From the NCBI RefSeq assembly GCF_002234675.1, contig NC_019867.2:18446184-18510183 (forward strand): a stretch of DNA of 64,000 bases. Reading direction: 5' to 3'. Each line of letters begins with the position of its first letter. Position 1 is the first letter of the stretch. Positions 38,146 through 50,436 of this stretch are shown here, piece by piece. Both the position numbers and the translations under genes were made by a program. The notes under the pieces are model-generated. The model was not told where the DNA came from, made no database searches, and worked only from the letters and a program-made list of their open reading frames with translations. This DNA is from Oryzias latipes. Lineage: Eukaryota > Chordata > Actinopteri > Beloniformes > Adrianichthyidae.

Positions 38146-38814
38146 AACCATACTGGAAAGGTTCTGATCCAATGCAGAAGATGATGCATAACAATTGTAT
38201 TTTAAACTTGACTGTGAGAACTTCAAGAAGAAAACAGGATTCTTAAATCTCAATTTAGTTTTTTTTGTGGTTTTATTGCCAAATTGGGTTTAACATAATA
38301 GTTTTCATTTAAATAAGTCTTAATAACGTTTTGAATTTTCTTTGTAGGTTAGCATTAGTATTTTAATAATAGCTATTTAGCCACAAAAAATCCAACCACA
38401 AGAGCAAAATTTAGCTAATTTTGTGTTTTTTTGCATCCTAGTAATTATGAAAGAACACAATTCAAAGGCCTCTTAAATACTATATACAGCTTAAGTAACC
38501 TGAGCTTGAAAGATCAAAGTTAAGTGACTCCAGTTTAGTAGAAGTCTACAAAAAAGGGAATAGGGAAAAAGGATGTGTTCCTATTATGGGAGAGGGTTCA
38601 AGCATTTGATGATAGTTTTTCCATATTATGGTTGTTAGAATTTTAGTTCTCTTTTATTAAAACATAGCATACTTTTTTCAAAGTAGCACAACAAAAGCAC
38701 AAAGAATGGCCACTAAAGTCAACATTCACTTTTTGACTCTAAAAAAACATAAATATCCAAGAATCAGTAAAGTCAAAGCAATTTTTTAAATGTTCAATAC
38801 CACTTTAATATCAT
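38146..38814. other. mfsd3: mfsd3 3' untranslated and downstream sequence
   Basis: AATAAA overlaps the stop codon itself (38141-38146). No second canonical hexamer is obvious in the first 400 bases; ATTAAA occurs near 38656. The real 3' end is not settled. Confidence 0.4.
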
Positions 38815-39223
38815 TATAAGCCATTAATGAGTGATACCATTGTCCAGGTGAATACTCGATTCTGATTGGCTGCTGGGTGTGGATTAAAAAGTGATATACC
38901 ACTGTGATAACCGCACAGCTAAAAAAGAAGTTCCGGTCACATAGCATGAATGTTCTATATCACTGTGCTGGCTTCTTTAAAACAATGAAACATCTGACAT
39001 GACGCTTTATTTATAACATCATGACGATCGCTTTCCTTTGCCGCTGCAGTCGAGATCGGAGGTTGGTGCATGTTGTCACGGTAACACGACTCTCGCGCTC
39101 CACCACACCACGCAACAAATAGTCAGCTTTTTGTGAAAAAAGCGATCCAAACCAAAGCAATAAGAAGAACTAAAGTACTGAAGTACTAAAAACTGGTTAA
39201 ATATTATTTTGTAAGTGACCATG
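38815..39223. mobile_element. Probable body of the element ending in the foldback
   Basis: Distinct, moderately GC-rich sequence (GATTCTGATTGGCTGCTGG, ACCGCACAGC, TTGCCGCTGCAGTCGAG) runs from after the AT-rich mfsd3 downstream region to the foldback. No reading frame. Start estimated from CATTAATGAGTGATACC. The association with the foldback is inference. Confidence 0.4.
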
Positions 39224-39352
39224 GTATAAGCGGGTCAATGGCCTTTCTAGTGTGCGCTATCAGCATTAAGTCACTTTGTGGAAGCAAAAAGTTGCTTCCA
39301 CATAGTGCGTTCATTTCTGATAATGCACACTTCGTCGGCCATTAACCCTTAC
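39224..39352. repeat. Long foldback (hairpin) repeat
   Basis: Two arms of about 62 bases face each other around 39288 (GAAGCAAAAAGTTGCTTC at the centre). Matching words are TGGAAGCAA/TTGCTTCCA, AGTGTGCGCTATCAG/CTGATAATGCACACT and AATGGCC/GGCCATT. A few bulges exist, notably an insertion in the right arm. This foldback is common in fish genomes. Confidence 0.85.
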
Positions 39353-40544
39353 ATCGCCCCTCTTCCCTGTTCATTATTTTTTCCATGTTTTCCACACTTA
39401 AATGTTTCCTATCATCAAACAGATTTAAATATCAGTCAAAGAAAATACAAGTAACAATAAAATGTGATAACTTGCTATGAGTCTCTCACAGCGCTGTGGA
39501 GGACTTTTAGCCTACTCATCTTTGCACGATTGTTGTAATTCAGCAAAATTGGAGGGTTTTCGAGCATGGACTGCCTTTTTAAGGTCACGCCACAGTACTC
39601 ATTAGGATATTTTATAAGGAAGTGTCACATATGTTCTTTTTCTGAAATCCAGTGTTACTTTTATGCCAGAGATAATGGGATGCAGACCTTCCAAAAGGTT
39701 CAACTTTTGTCTCATCAGACCACAGAGTATTATTACAATAGTCTTGGGGATTATCAAGATGTCTTTTGGCAAAATTGATGTGAGCTTTAATGTTCTTTTT
39801 GCTCAGCAGTGGTTTTCGTCCTGGAATTCTACCGTGCAGGTCATTTTTACCCAGCGTCTTTCTGATGCTGGAGTCATGAACACTGACCTTAACAGAGTTG
39901 AGTGAGGCCTGCAGTTCTTTGGATGTTGTTTTGGGATCTTTTTTGACCTCTTGGACGAGTCTTCCCCGAACTCTTTGGGTAATTTTCCTCGGCTGGCCAC
40001 TCCTGGAAAGGTTCAATACTGTTTCATCCTTACTCCATTTGTGTATAACGGCTCTCACTGTGCTTCGCTGGAGTCCCAGAGCTTTTGAAATGACTTCATA
40101 ACCTTTTCCACTCGTTAGATCTCTATTACTTTCGTTCTCATTTGTTCCTGAATGTCTTTAGACCTTGGCATGATGTCTAGGTTTTGAGGATCTACTTTGC
40201 CTTATCAGGCAGGTCTTATTTAAGTGATTGCTTGATTGTAGACAGGTGTGGCAGCATCAGGGTTGGGTGTGGCCAGAGGATTTGAAGTCAGGTTTGATAA
40301 CCCACAGTTAAGTTAGGTTTTACCAGAAGGGACAATCAGTTATTCACACAGGGCAATAAAGGTTTTTTATTTTTTTTCCCTTTAAAAATAAAAACAATTA
40401 TTTTTAAAACTGCATTTTTTTGTTACTTGTGTTGTCTTTGACTCATATTTAAATGTGTTTGATGATGGGAAACCTTTAAGTGTGGAGAACATGGAAAAAA
40501 GAATACATCTTGATTACGGGAACAAACTTCCTCACACCACTGTA
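39350..40544 (-). mobile_element. Tc1-like element with long inverted repeats
   Basis: The block TTCCATGTTTTCCACACTTA onward (39382-39441) matches the inverse of 40433-40494 almost base for base (TTCCATGTTCTCCACACTTA...). The right edge ends CCACTGTA at 40544, the usual TACAGTGG end of fish Tc1 elements. The left tip is eroded and runs into the foldback at 39224-39352. Confidence 0.88.
39475..40171 (-). pseudogene. Tc1-like transposase, internally deleted and frameshifted
   Basis: The minus strand starts at an ATG (40171-40169, MPRSKDIQEQ), meets a stop after about 20 codons, and is open again from 40058 to 39612. That part holds the DNA-binding region (RSGQPRKITQRVRG) and the start of the catalytic domain (LWSDETKVEPFGRS, the first D). 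After FQKKNICDTSL the sequence jumps to a match for the protein's C-terminal region (AVHARKPSN near 39565), so the segment with the second and third acidic residues is missing. It cannot encode an active enzyme. Confidence 0.85.
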
Positions 40545-41754
40545 GCCAAAAGCTTTTTTGCTACACTTTTTGTTGTATCTGTGTAGAAGTTAGTCAGTCT
40601 TTCATGTTTTATGGTTTACAGTTCAAAAATGTAAATCTCTGTTACCTCTTTTCTCTGGATGGTACGTTGGAAATGCACAGAATGCACAGTAAATGAACCA
40701 AACGAAATAATTGTTTCTCAGCTGTGATTAAAAATTATTATTCCAATCAGTAGGTTTGCATTTGCTGAGGCTTTGTCTGTAAAGGAAAGCGTTTATGAAG
40801 TTCAGCAGTTGCATAAAGAGCACTCATGGAAGTAGTGAACTGCTTATTGCAGGAGTCAAATAATCATTTCTGTAAGTGGACAGAGTGGCAAAGTGATTCT
40901 CCGCCTTACATAGTGCATGGTGCCATCTTTTCTTTGTTTGTCTCATTAAAAAAAATGAAAACGTCCATATACAGTCACACTAGATAATACTGTAGTTCTT
41001 TTATACATGAAAAAAACTAAAGATGTAAAATTACAAAATATTTAGCCAAACCATATGGTAATTATTTATCCCAGAAGAAAGTTCTTCCAGCAGTTTTAAA
41101 TACAAATAGAAGCACTTTTTTTTATTTAGAAGAATGTATAGATCGAATTTAAGTCTTACATTTTTTCACTATGCAGGTTCAAGCCAGCAATTGTGCTGGT
41201 ATGCCAAAATGATTTAAATAAAGGCATTTCAATAGGTTCAACTAATTCAAACAGCTGGGCTTTTCATCTATTCAAATAATCGGTAGCAAATAAGTCCATG
41301 TTACAAAATTGCCAAGCACATCCTGGTCTCAGCTGGTATGTTGCCTGAGATGTTGAGAAAATAAAGCTGTTCAATGAAACTTTGAGTCTGTTTTTATTGG
41401 TGGTTCTTACTTTTAATCTCTAGATTCCACTGCGGTTTCTGCCTGTGTGCTATAGTGGGGTTAAGGTATGTTAGCATGGTATGTTACTGACTGGAAATTA
41501 AGAAAACATTTCCATTTCAGTTTACCAGTCTGGTGAGAAGCAAATAAGTATTTATTCAACCACCAATTATGCAAGTTCTAATACTTACTTATATTATGTT
41601 TATCAACTAATAGAGACAGAATGGCGGAAAGAATCCAGAAATCACAGTTTAGGATTAACAAAAAAATGTATAACAGGTAAATATCTTGGTAAAATAAGTA
41701 TTTGGTAATTTACAAACAAGTAATATTTCTGGCTCTTACATACTTGTAACCTCT
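40545..41754. other. Intergenic sequence
   Basis: AT-rich, no gene or element with clear ends. Confidence 0.5.
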
Positions 41755-42207
41755 TTAAAGACCCACTCCATTGAAAAGTGTATTTTAGGTGTTTAACAGC
41801 ATTTTTCTGATGATGAAGATCATACAGGAAAGAAAAGTATTTCTCTGTTCACTTGATTGTGAATCAGGAGCAGATATAAAAATGCAGTTGGAAAAAGGCT
41901 GGATAGTCAATATTGCTCACCAGTTTCATTACAGTTTAATCTGTAATGTTGGGTGGGGTTGTGAGGGGCTGTAAGCTAGCGGGAGAGAACTAAACAAAGG
42001 GATGATGGTAAAAGAGGAAAGGCTTACTCTGTGTTTTTGGTCCCTCTCACAACTCAGGCGAATTTCTTATAAACTTCTGTTTTCTAAGACTATGTCTTAG
42101 AAAAGAACAACACAGGTTTTTAAGTTTTGCCTAAAAACAGCTTAATCATATTTAAAAGACCACTGGAAAAACGTTTATAACAGATCAAAAGATATGCAGT
42201 ATGGGGC
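41755..42207 (-). mobile_element. TTAA MITE family, copy D (inverted)
   Basis: On the plus strand it starts TTAAAGACCCACTCC and ends near AGATCAAAAGATATGC, with decay at the far end and no second TTAA. Read on the minus strand, the family start codon is CTG instead of ATG, followed by GTGAGCAATATTG. Confidence 0.75.
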
Positions 42208-42340
42208 TATCAGAGGGTCCTCTGTTCTCCACTTTTTACCTGTATTTATGAAACCTGTTGGAACTTTTTTAGTATAAAAAACACGTCCACACCCTGTAAC
42301 AGTCACACTCCAAACTCCACTAAGGCCAAGACAAAAGAGC

Positions 42341-42603
42341 TTGGGCAGCAGTGGCTCAGGCGGTTGAGCATGTCGGCCAATGATCGAAGGGTTGGCCACT
42401 CGATCCCCCTCGCCCTCCCTGCCTCCAGCGTGGCTCCACTGGTGTGTAAATGCATATGAATGTGACTGTGCTAGTGATGCGCTGAAGGCACGTACTGGCA
42501 GCCACGCCGCTGTCAGTCTGCCCCAGGGCAGCTGCAGCTACATCAGTAGTTTACCTTCACCAAGTATGAATTAGTAGTAAATGAATAATGGACAGATTGT
42601 AAA
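42341..42603 (+). mobile_element. tRNA-derived SINE with A and B boxes
   Basis: The head AGTGGCTCAGGCGGTTGAGC (A box) and GGCCACTCGATCCCC (B box) lie about 50 bases apart as in a tRNA promoter. The body has GGCAGCCACGCCGCTGTCAG and CTGCCCCAGGGCAGCTGCAG, both common in fish. It ends in AATGAATAATGGA. Confidence 0.8.
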
Positions 42604-42690
42604 TTCTATTCAATTCAATTTTATTTGTATAGCCACTATTTCACAACAACAGTCATCTCGATGGGCTTCGAAAGTGCTTTGAGCATCTGG
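42604..42690 (-). mobile_element. L2 LINE 3' tail, inverted
   Basis: ATTCAATTCAATTTTATTTG followed by a match to the inverse of the 12.6-12.7 kb tail (GTCATCTCGATGGGCTTCG). It abuts the SINE at 42341, which may share this tail. Confidence 0.75.
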
Positions 42691-42749
42691 AAAAGCACAG
42701 AGAAATCCAATCCATTATTATTATTTTTGAATTATTAAACAAGACTGTA

Positions 42750-43273
42750 GACATAAAAGCAGGTTATGCTAGTTCCCACGGTAAGTTTGAGGCTAAGGAA
42801 GCGGATAACCTCAGCTTTCGGTTCCAAAAATAGAGTTATGTTTTATTGTGTTTTGCCGAGTTATTTTTTCCTACTATGTTTAAGTCTCTGCACCATGAGT
42901 GAGAGGGAGGGATAGGATGATGAATTAATATAGCACCGTCAAGTGCAGTACTGACAATGTTGGAAAATTGGTAAATGAATGGACGGGTTTGGTGTAAATT
43001 GTTTCTTTCTTTTTATTGTTATAAAAAAATAAGTATATCTACCGGCTCAAACTTAGACATATGAGAGTTCAAGAATTACAATAAATTCAGATGGAAAAAA
43101 GATTAATTGAATTGGAGTAATATGACATTTAGTTTGAAAAATATGTAAATTTGAGTTGTATAAACACAAATTAAGTTTTATAAACGTAACAAAATTAGGT
43201 TGAATAAATTTAACTCAATTACTTGTTACCAATGGCAGTATTTCATTTAAGTTGTAAAAATTGGATAAGTTTT

Positions 43274-43338
<65 letters not shown>

Positions 43339-43745
43339 CGTCACAAGGAAAATGAAAATAAGATCAGAAACTCGCGCGTTTACTTTGTCTGTTCTTTTTC
43401 TACAAGCAGAAACTCTTTCATTTGATTATGCAGCCGTATTACTTTTTTGATGGGCGTATAATCTTCCTATGCTGTCATTAAAATCTCCGACTCCGTCTCA
43501 CTGAAGTATAGCGGTCTCTTTTTCTCCATGCGTTTCCATGGTGACTCCGGAAATCGGTGATCCATTGAGAATGTCTTTATGTACTTGCAGTGCACGCGCA
43601 TTACCCCGCGTTACCAAGTCGAGCGTAATTACGCTGACTCATATCCGGTCTTTTGGAACCGACATACCCAGAGTAAGCAAGTTCAGGTGGATTTCAGCCA
43701 GAGTTCAGGATTAAAGTTAGGCTAGTTTAAACATGCTTCCTGGAA
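42750..43745. mobile_element. Possible DNA transposon with weak inverted ends
   Basis: TCGGTTCCAAAA at 42819 is inverted at about 43653 (TTTTGGAACCGA), and GC-rich edge sequences on both sides (GGAAGCGGATAACC; TTCAGGTGGATTTCAG) contrast with an AT-rich middle that includes a TA microsatellite. Boundaries and class are not established. Confidence 0.35.
43272..43333. repeat. (TA)n microsatellite
   Basis: About 62 bases of TA with a single AAA interruption. Likely polymorphic. Confidence 0.95.
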
Positions 43746-46700
43746 TAATACCCCCCTGTACCAGATTGGGGAGACGATGCAATCTTCTGGATCTTTTTTC
43801 CCCCAAGTTGGCACTCTAGGTTGAGTGCCAACTTTTATTTATTTTACGATGAAATACTTTTACTTAAAAGCTTATGCTTTTGTGGAAAAAGTTGCATACG
43901 TCGTTTTGATCCAGCAGAAATAGATAAGAGTGAGCAGATCGGCAGAACCACGCTGTGGAGGAACTGTTTATGATGGGGCCACCCTGCCTGCCACCACACT
44001 AGTGAGTGATAGATTTAATGTTGAAGACACATGTCAGCACTACATTTTATTGTAATGGGAACTGCATCCAAAATGGGGAAAAAAATCCCTTTATCTGCCT
44101 TTCATGTTGTCACATAACAGAGCTTGTAAGTGCACGTTTTTTTTTAATTTGACACTGCATTGTGCAAAGTGTATTGTTCATCTGCACGTGAATTCCTTAA
44201 CTGTCACAACCCTAGTCTCTTTATGTACTTTATATGAAAGGGTGAATATTTGTTGTCCTTTGTTTTTCTAAGCAGATATTCAGTTACATTAACAATTGGG
44301 CCGGGGCACAAGTCTGGTCACATCACCAACTTTATACCCATTTCACATGGGAGGGAAAGGCAGGAGAACAGGCCTGCTCATTCACCCACTGCCAAGTCTG
44401 ATCAACTAATCACAATGTTGTAAGACACACAACAATGATGCAGAGATAATAAGGCAGATTTCATGAGTATCCAAGAACGGGGTGAGTTCACTGACAGTTG
44501 TTGAGCATCTATTTCCTGGTAGAGTTGCGTCTAGAGATAGAGGTTGGGAGGCAGGCAGAAAATGCAACATGTTTTAATCTCAGCAAACAAAGGTGTTGTA
44601 TCGTTTTTTTTCCCTCCTCTTTTGTCTTTAAGTACCTCGGGGGAAAGAGAGGTGTTGGCTTTTTGTGCTTCTTTTGTCCAGAGGCTGACGGAATGGCCTC
44701 CTGGGAAACCTAAGTGAGCAGGTGGAGGAATGATCAGCAGCATCGAGTGTCACAGGGTTTCCTCCAGTGGTGATTACTTTTTGTTTGAAAAATGGAAGAC
44801 ACGGAGACCTCTCTTTCTTCAGTACAGTACGTGTTTCTTCTTATTTTCTCATCTCTTTGTTCTTTTTGTCCTCTGCTTTTATGACAGAACCGCATAGTCA
44901 AATGAAAACTCCTTTGGGTTTTGTGCTTTAGTCTCTGAGAGACTAGTTGAAAAAAATAACTAATTTGAGATTTTTTTTCTTTTTGGGTTAGGTAAGGAGA
45001 AATATAAGTATATGTTCTGATCACGTTCAATGTTTTTTTTTTATCTAACAATGTTTGATAATACTGTCACCTACATTACGGGCTGTTTTCAGTGAAGAAT
45101 GTCAGTGCTCAACCTATTGAAGTTAGCTTCAATAAAGCGGTAGAGTTGCTTTTCTTAATAGTTAAAATGGTTTTCATTTTCAGTGAGGAGCATTTCTAGT
45201 GGAAGTTCTTTAGGAATATCCCAAGAAGAGGAAAAGCTGTGGAATTCTATAGAAATGCTGGTGAAACTGGTGAACGTGGATTATCACTTCTGATTTTATT
45301 AAACCAAAATGTAACTTTTTTGTAATAGACATGATAATATTTTATGTTCAAATTATACTTTCCTTAACAACAACAGCTCAGTTTTCCTCCTTAAACTTCA
45401 TTTCCAGTCTTGTGTGCATCTTAGTTTCTTTTACTCATTTTGGATGTCTCCAGGGTTGTCTACTAAGTTTGCCTGCTGTAATTTTAAACAAATATTATAT
45501 ATTTAAAAAAATAAATCTTATCCATGTTTCTGTGTACAGAACAGATGATAGGTTCCAACTGCTAATGATAACTCATTTGCAGGAGTGCCAGCTTAAAGAA
45601 ATGTTGTTTCTATAGACTGTTGTGGTGAACTTTTCTAGCATTCAGTGCAACAATAAAGGTGAGAATTAATTTAAAATCCATGATTGTGACCTCTCAGTAT
45701 CAGACCATGCTGGTTTTCAACCTAGATATTGGCTATCAACTTTCCCTCTTTTTTTTGTTTTTTTGGGTTTGTCTTCCATGTTTTGGGTAAGCTTATTGTT
45801 GCATTGATGGCCAAATGTTGGATTAAAACCTAAAACTGCTGCCATATTGCTTTACTAGGATCTCTACAATTACATTTTGATACAACGCCACTGTAACACA
45901 TGCAGACTCAGTAACCATAGTCTGTCTTTGTAGAAATGTGACCATAGTATAACAGAACCTCATGTTATCCGAGTTTATATTTCACAGACAATGTTACACT
46001 GAAAGCTTCGTCTGATTCAACAAAGTCAAGCAATTGATATATTATATAAATGTAATATTTAGGAATTATAGTTGCAAGCTGAATACTTGGCGGCATAGGA
46101 TGTAATCTGCGGATTTAGCTTTCAATTAATTTAGAAACAACCTTTGAGCCGTAACTCTAGCTTGTCAAGTTGAAAGCTGATGCAATTCTTACCAAGTCTA
46201 GCAGGCCGGTGTCCTTACCTGGTAATCAGCTTGTGCCAACCACAGTGGGAGGCAGCAAGCAGAGACCCGAGATACCTTTAAAATGATCCAATTCAGGAGT
46301 AACTAACAACTAAGCCGGTCACTGCCCCCTGAGTTTATTTAACTTTAAAAGTTTTGATTTCTGCATGAAATGTTGCCTAAAAATCTACTAAAAAACTGAA
46401 CTTAGATTTTTTTAATGCACACAGAAACAGAATACTTTCCAGATGGTAATTTATCCTGTGTTATTTCAAGATGTCTCATAATTGTGTTTTGGAGAAAAAG
46501 AAAGAATGTTTGGGGGGAATTACCAGTATTTGAATACAGTAATTAAAATTTCACAAACATAATCCCTTACACTTAATTTAGAGACAGGCTTTTTTTCTAT
46601 TCTAATGAGAGCATGAGTTTATTTTTCAATTAGTTTTTTTTGTAAAATGCTTTAAGTTGACCTTATAAGATGCCTCTGCACAACATATTCTGAATATCTT

Positions 46701-47099
46701 AATGTAAGAATAAATTGCATGTTCTGCACTCATTTCATAAATAATACAGGACTAATTTTCATACAGGATCTCTGCTCCCCCAAACAAAATCATAGTTGTC
46801 TATTTTTAGGTACAGGGTTTTAATTGGCATGAGAATTCCAATGAAAAACAGTGAAGTGCGAGTTGAAGATGGCAGAATAAACAGTGTGGGATTTCTAAAA
46901 TAAATAAATATTAGAGCCATAGAATGGATCATATATGTTAATATTAAAAATAAATTAAAAGAGAATATTGTCTTGTACCTTTTCACAGCATTTCATCAGA
47001 CTTTCAAATTTAAGACTATGTTTGTGTTAGGGAAGGTTAAAAATTTTAATGAACCTTCTGTTTTATTCTTATTGTTTCACATCAAAACATGGATCCCAT
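43746..47099. other. Intergenic sequence
   Basis: No exon recognised. Short frames around 44500-45050 occur on both strands and have no domain. Confidence 0.5.
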
Positions 47100-47260
47100 T
47101 AAAATATGTTAACCCCAGTGTTCGGCAGCGGGGCTGCCGATAGTGTGTGAATTTGTGTGTGCATGGATGCACATGATTGTGACTATAAAGCACTTTCTGC
47201 CTTCTAAGAAGGTAGAAAAGCACTATACAAATATACGCTACTTACCATTTATGTCAATAG
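47100..47260 (+). mobile_element. SINE tail fragment
   Basis: ATAAAGCACTTTCTGCC, GAAAAGCACTATACAAATA and CTTACCATTTA match the common 3' end of fish SINEs of the 42.3 kb type. Confidence 0.6.
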
Positions 47261-47309
47261 GACGAATTAAGACTTCATGTACAGTATTTTGTCAGCGAGA
47301 TCCATTTTT

Positions 47310-47460
47310 AAAAAAATTGTATAAAAAAAGTATTTGCCCCTTTCCATTTAGACTTTTTTCATATGTTTCACACTTAAATGATTGGGTTAATTAAACAAAG
47401 GAGAGCATTATACAAATGATGACAAAATAACATTACACAAAGATAACACAGAATAAATGA
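47310..47460 (+). mobile_element. Terminal repeat fragment of a Tc1-like element
   Basis: AGTATTTGCCCCTTTCC ... TTTCACACTTAAATGATT ... CAAAGATAACAC is a degraded copy of the same terminal repeat seen at 39.38 and 40.45 kb. No transposase follows. Confidence 0.65.
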
Positions 47461-49810
47461 ATCCTCTAAACCTAAAATTACATTTAGATTAAGGTAGAAC
47501 AAACAGGTTCTGGTAAAATAATATCAATTTGGAAAAATAGTGGAGTCAGTGCAATGAGCTTGGGTCAAAATGTTGTAAGAAAATATTAGGACTAGTTAAA
47601 AATATGAACTTTCATAATAATAACAACTATCAAAAGAAGAAATATATAGACAGAAGAAATATTAGGGTTTTGGAATGGTTTACAGGTAAATTTTACACCT
47701 AAATCCTAAAATGTGTATAAGCTTAAAAGTTTTCTTTTAAAAAAAATCATTATTTTTAAGATGTAAAGCATGTTTATTCAACCAAATTATTTACATGTCT
47801 TTTTTTAATGGGACTGTAGAAAACAGCACACAAGCAGCAATTATTATTCTAAAGAAATCTTTGGAATTGATTTGAATTCTGACCTTAAAATGTCTTCACT
47901 GAAAAGACATAAATAATAAAATTCATCATAAACCCACAGCAATTCTTAATTTACAGCCAGCCAATAAAGTTGAAAGTACTGTTCCTCTTCAAGCTCATTA
48001 GTGGCTCATGAAGTTCAAGCTCATTGTTTTTAAGCAACAGATTTTTGCTCTTAATAGCTAGTTAAGTTTATCGCAAAATTCTAAATTCCCCTACGTTTAG
48101 CAGATATCAACTAAAAAATGACCATTAACTATAGTTTCTTATAACTTTTCACCATCCTTTTTGTTTTGTCTTTTTTTAATGGTTTGGTTCTATTACTTTC
48201 TCTCACGCCTGTCCACTGGGTTAATCCTGGATCAGAGATTTTTACCCTTGTGGCTCCTAATAAATCATTCAAACCACATGCGTGTCCGGTTGAAGTGATT
48301 GGAGCTGCTCTGTGGTGAAACAGGCTCTGCTATCTTGTCGTTCGGTGATGTCTGGGATGTGACAAGCTGCCAACTCATATGGTGCTGAGCTTGAGTCATG
48401 CATCTCTGGTCTGCCCGCGTCTACAGGCTCAGGCCCCTCCAACCCAGCCTTGTCATGTGCCTCAGTCCTCCCATGTTCACCCCCATCTCCTCTTTAGGCC
48501 TCATTTGGACCATTAGGGCCAGGACAGGAGAAGCGTCATTCATGTGCGCACACCCCACTTCTTTCCTCTCTATCATTTGTTGTCATCTTTTTCATGGTGA
48601 TTCTCTTACACTCCGCTGTGTTGCTGTTCACATGCGAACAACTAGTCTGAACTTGTTCAAGAGGGGTTCTGTGTCTTTGCCTAACAGGTGGGAAAAGGCT
48701 TGAAACTTCCCACCCTGCACTTGTTGTTGCTGTTGGACTCTTTCGTATCCGATTGCTGGTCTTTGTTATCATCAGCATCTCTCATGGGATGGTTCTTTGG
48801 CAAAATTTGGCACTAGACTCTTGGAGTCACTCAGATTTCATGTAATCCCATTTTCGAACAGGTAAAGGTCAAAGCAAGAATATGAATAAATGGGAGATAT
48901 CAACCTAGTCACTGTGATATCACTTACAAAGGTTTCTGTTATTTTGCAACAATCGACAGGCAGGTGTTCATAGCCTACCACGCAGCATTGTAACTAAACA
49001 TGACCAGACGAGTTCATTTCCTCTCTGGCATAACAAGTACAGGTACCCTATATCTTTACATATTTTAGGATTAGTCACTTGATATGGAGTGACATTCTCC
49101 AAACAAGGAAATCAGTAAAAATTCCTGTAAAATGCAACTTTAGTACAGAGACTTGACACTTTTTTTGTTCACATAATTTGTGTGGAAATGGCCAGAAATC
49201 AGAGCGTTCCATAACTTTCCAAAATTGGGGTATGGAAAGGGGTGTGTTGATGTGGATAAATCATGAAGGGATGAGGAGGGCTGGAGGAAGGGCAGATGAA
49301 TGGGAGAGCTATAGGATAGAGGGGGAGAAGCAGGACCATTAGTACACTGTCTGACATGGTTGGGGATTCCGCCTGGAGCCAAACCTTCTGAAGGGGGTCT
49401 CTGTATGGCTCTCCCTTGATCTCACACACACGACAGTCACATTCAAAACTACATGTACAGTTATGGGTTCATGCACGCTTCAGTGCTCAGAGCTGTACAA
49501 GCGGGCATGTGTGAATACGAATTCGCAGCTCAGCTGCCATGACCAATCCAATAGGATTTTCATGCTGCGTTTAAAATAAAAAATGACTCTCTATTTCTTT
49601 TCCTTGGAACTTCGTGCTTTTCCCGTCCTAATTCTGCTGCTCTGCACATCGAATTATGTGACACAGCATCCTACAATGCTTTCTATTTTTCTCATGGCAA
49701 ATGGTATCTTTTATATAGCTTTTTTTGTAACTGTCATAGGCAGGGCAGACAGAAAGTGTGTCCCATGTGTTCCCTTTACCTTGAAAGCTTCACCTCTTTT
49801 ACGGGAAAAA
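47461..49810. other. Intergenic sequence
   Basis: AT-rich to 48.2 kb, then more balanced to 49.8 kb. Frames at 48398-48778 and 49140-49429 look incidental. Confidence 0.5.
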
Positions 49811-50436
49811 GCCCCACTCTGATCATCTTTTTATCTTTTGTAATAAAAAATACACTCCTAGTGGTATTTTACCTATGATTGTGCTTTTCTTTTCTCTTTT
49901 TTTTTGAGCCAAAATCAAAAACCAGTGTCGTTTTCTAGGACATAGTTTTTGCAGAGCGGCAGCAGTTCATTAGAAATTTGCCTGAGTTGTGGGCGGGACT
50001 GTAGGGACAGAGTACGCCTGCCCTCATTTCCCAATATCCCATTATTTAACACTCTCTTCCGCTTTTAAGGGCCCTCACAGCCCTAACCTAACATTAGTGC
50101 TGGAATAAAAATGGTAAGCAATATTGGAGCTCTCCAGCTGTGCAGCTTTGAGCCAGATGCCAGCTCAGATGAAGAAAAGGAAGACACACATGGATCTGTT
50201 TGTCTGCAAGTGAATGCACTGAGCTTGTGGCCTGCCGACTGTAGCACCTACGCTTCTGCTGCAGACTTTTTCCAATGGTACTTTTTTGTTTGTACCTGAT
50301 TTACGATTTCATTAAATAAATACTCACAAATGCAGTTTTGATTTTATTTCTATATATGTGTCCTTCATCGTGAGAAAAACGCTACAAGTACATGCTAAAC
50401 CCACCAAAAACATGATTTTCATCTGAGTGGGTCTTT
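49811..50436 (+). mobile_element. TTAA MITE family, copy E (best reading frame)
   Basis: 626 bp from GCCCCACTCTGATCATC to GAGTGGGTCTTT; the flanking TTAA has decayed. It keeps ATG at 50111 and an open frame of 62 codons beginning MVSNIGALQLCSFEPDASSD, acidic afterwards. Confidence 0.78.

Noticed and set aside
43223-43450. 75-codon frame with Tyr-Ile repeats
   Set aside because: Translation of the (TA)n microsatellite.
49583-49822. 79-codon hydrophobic frame resembling a membrane protein
   Set aside because: T-rich DNA gives Phe/Leu-rich frames; no family match and it runs into MITE copy E.
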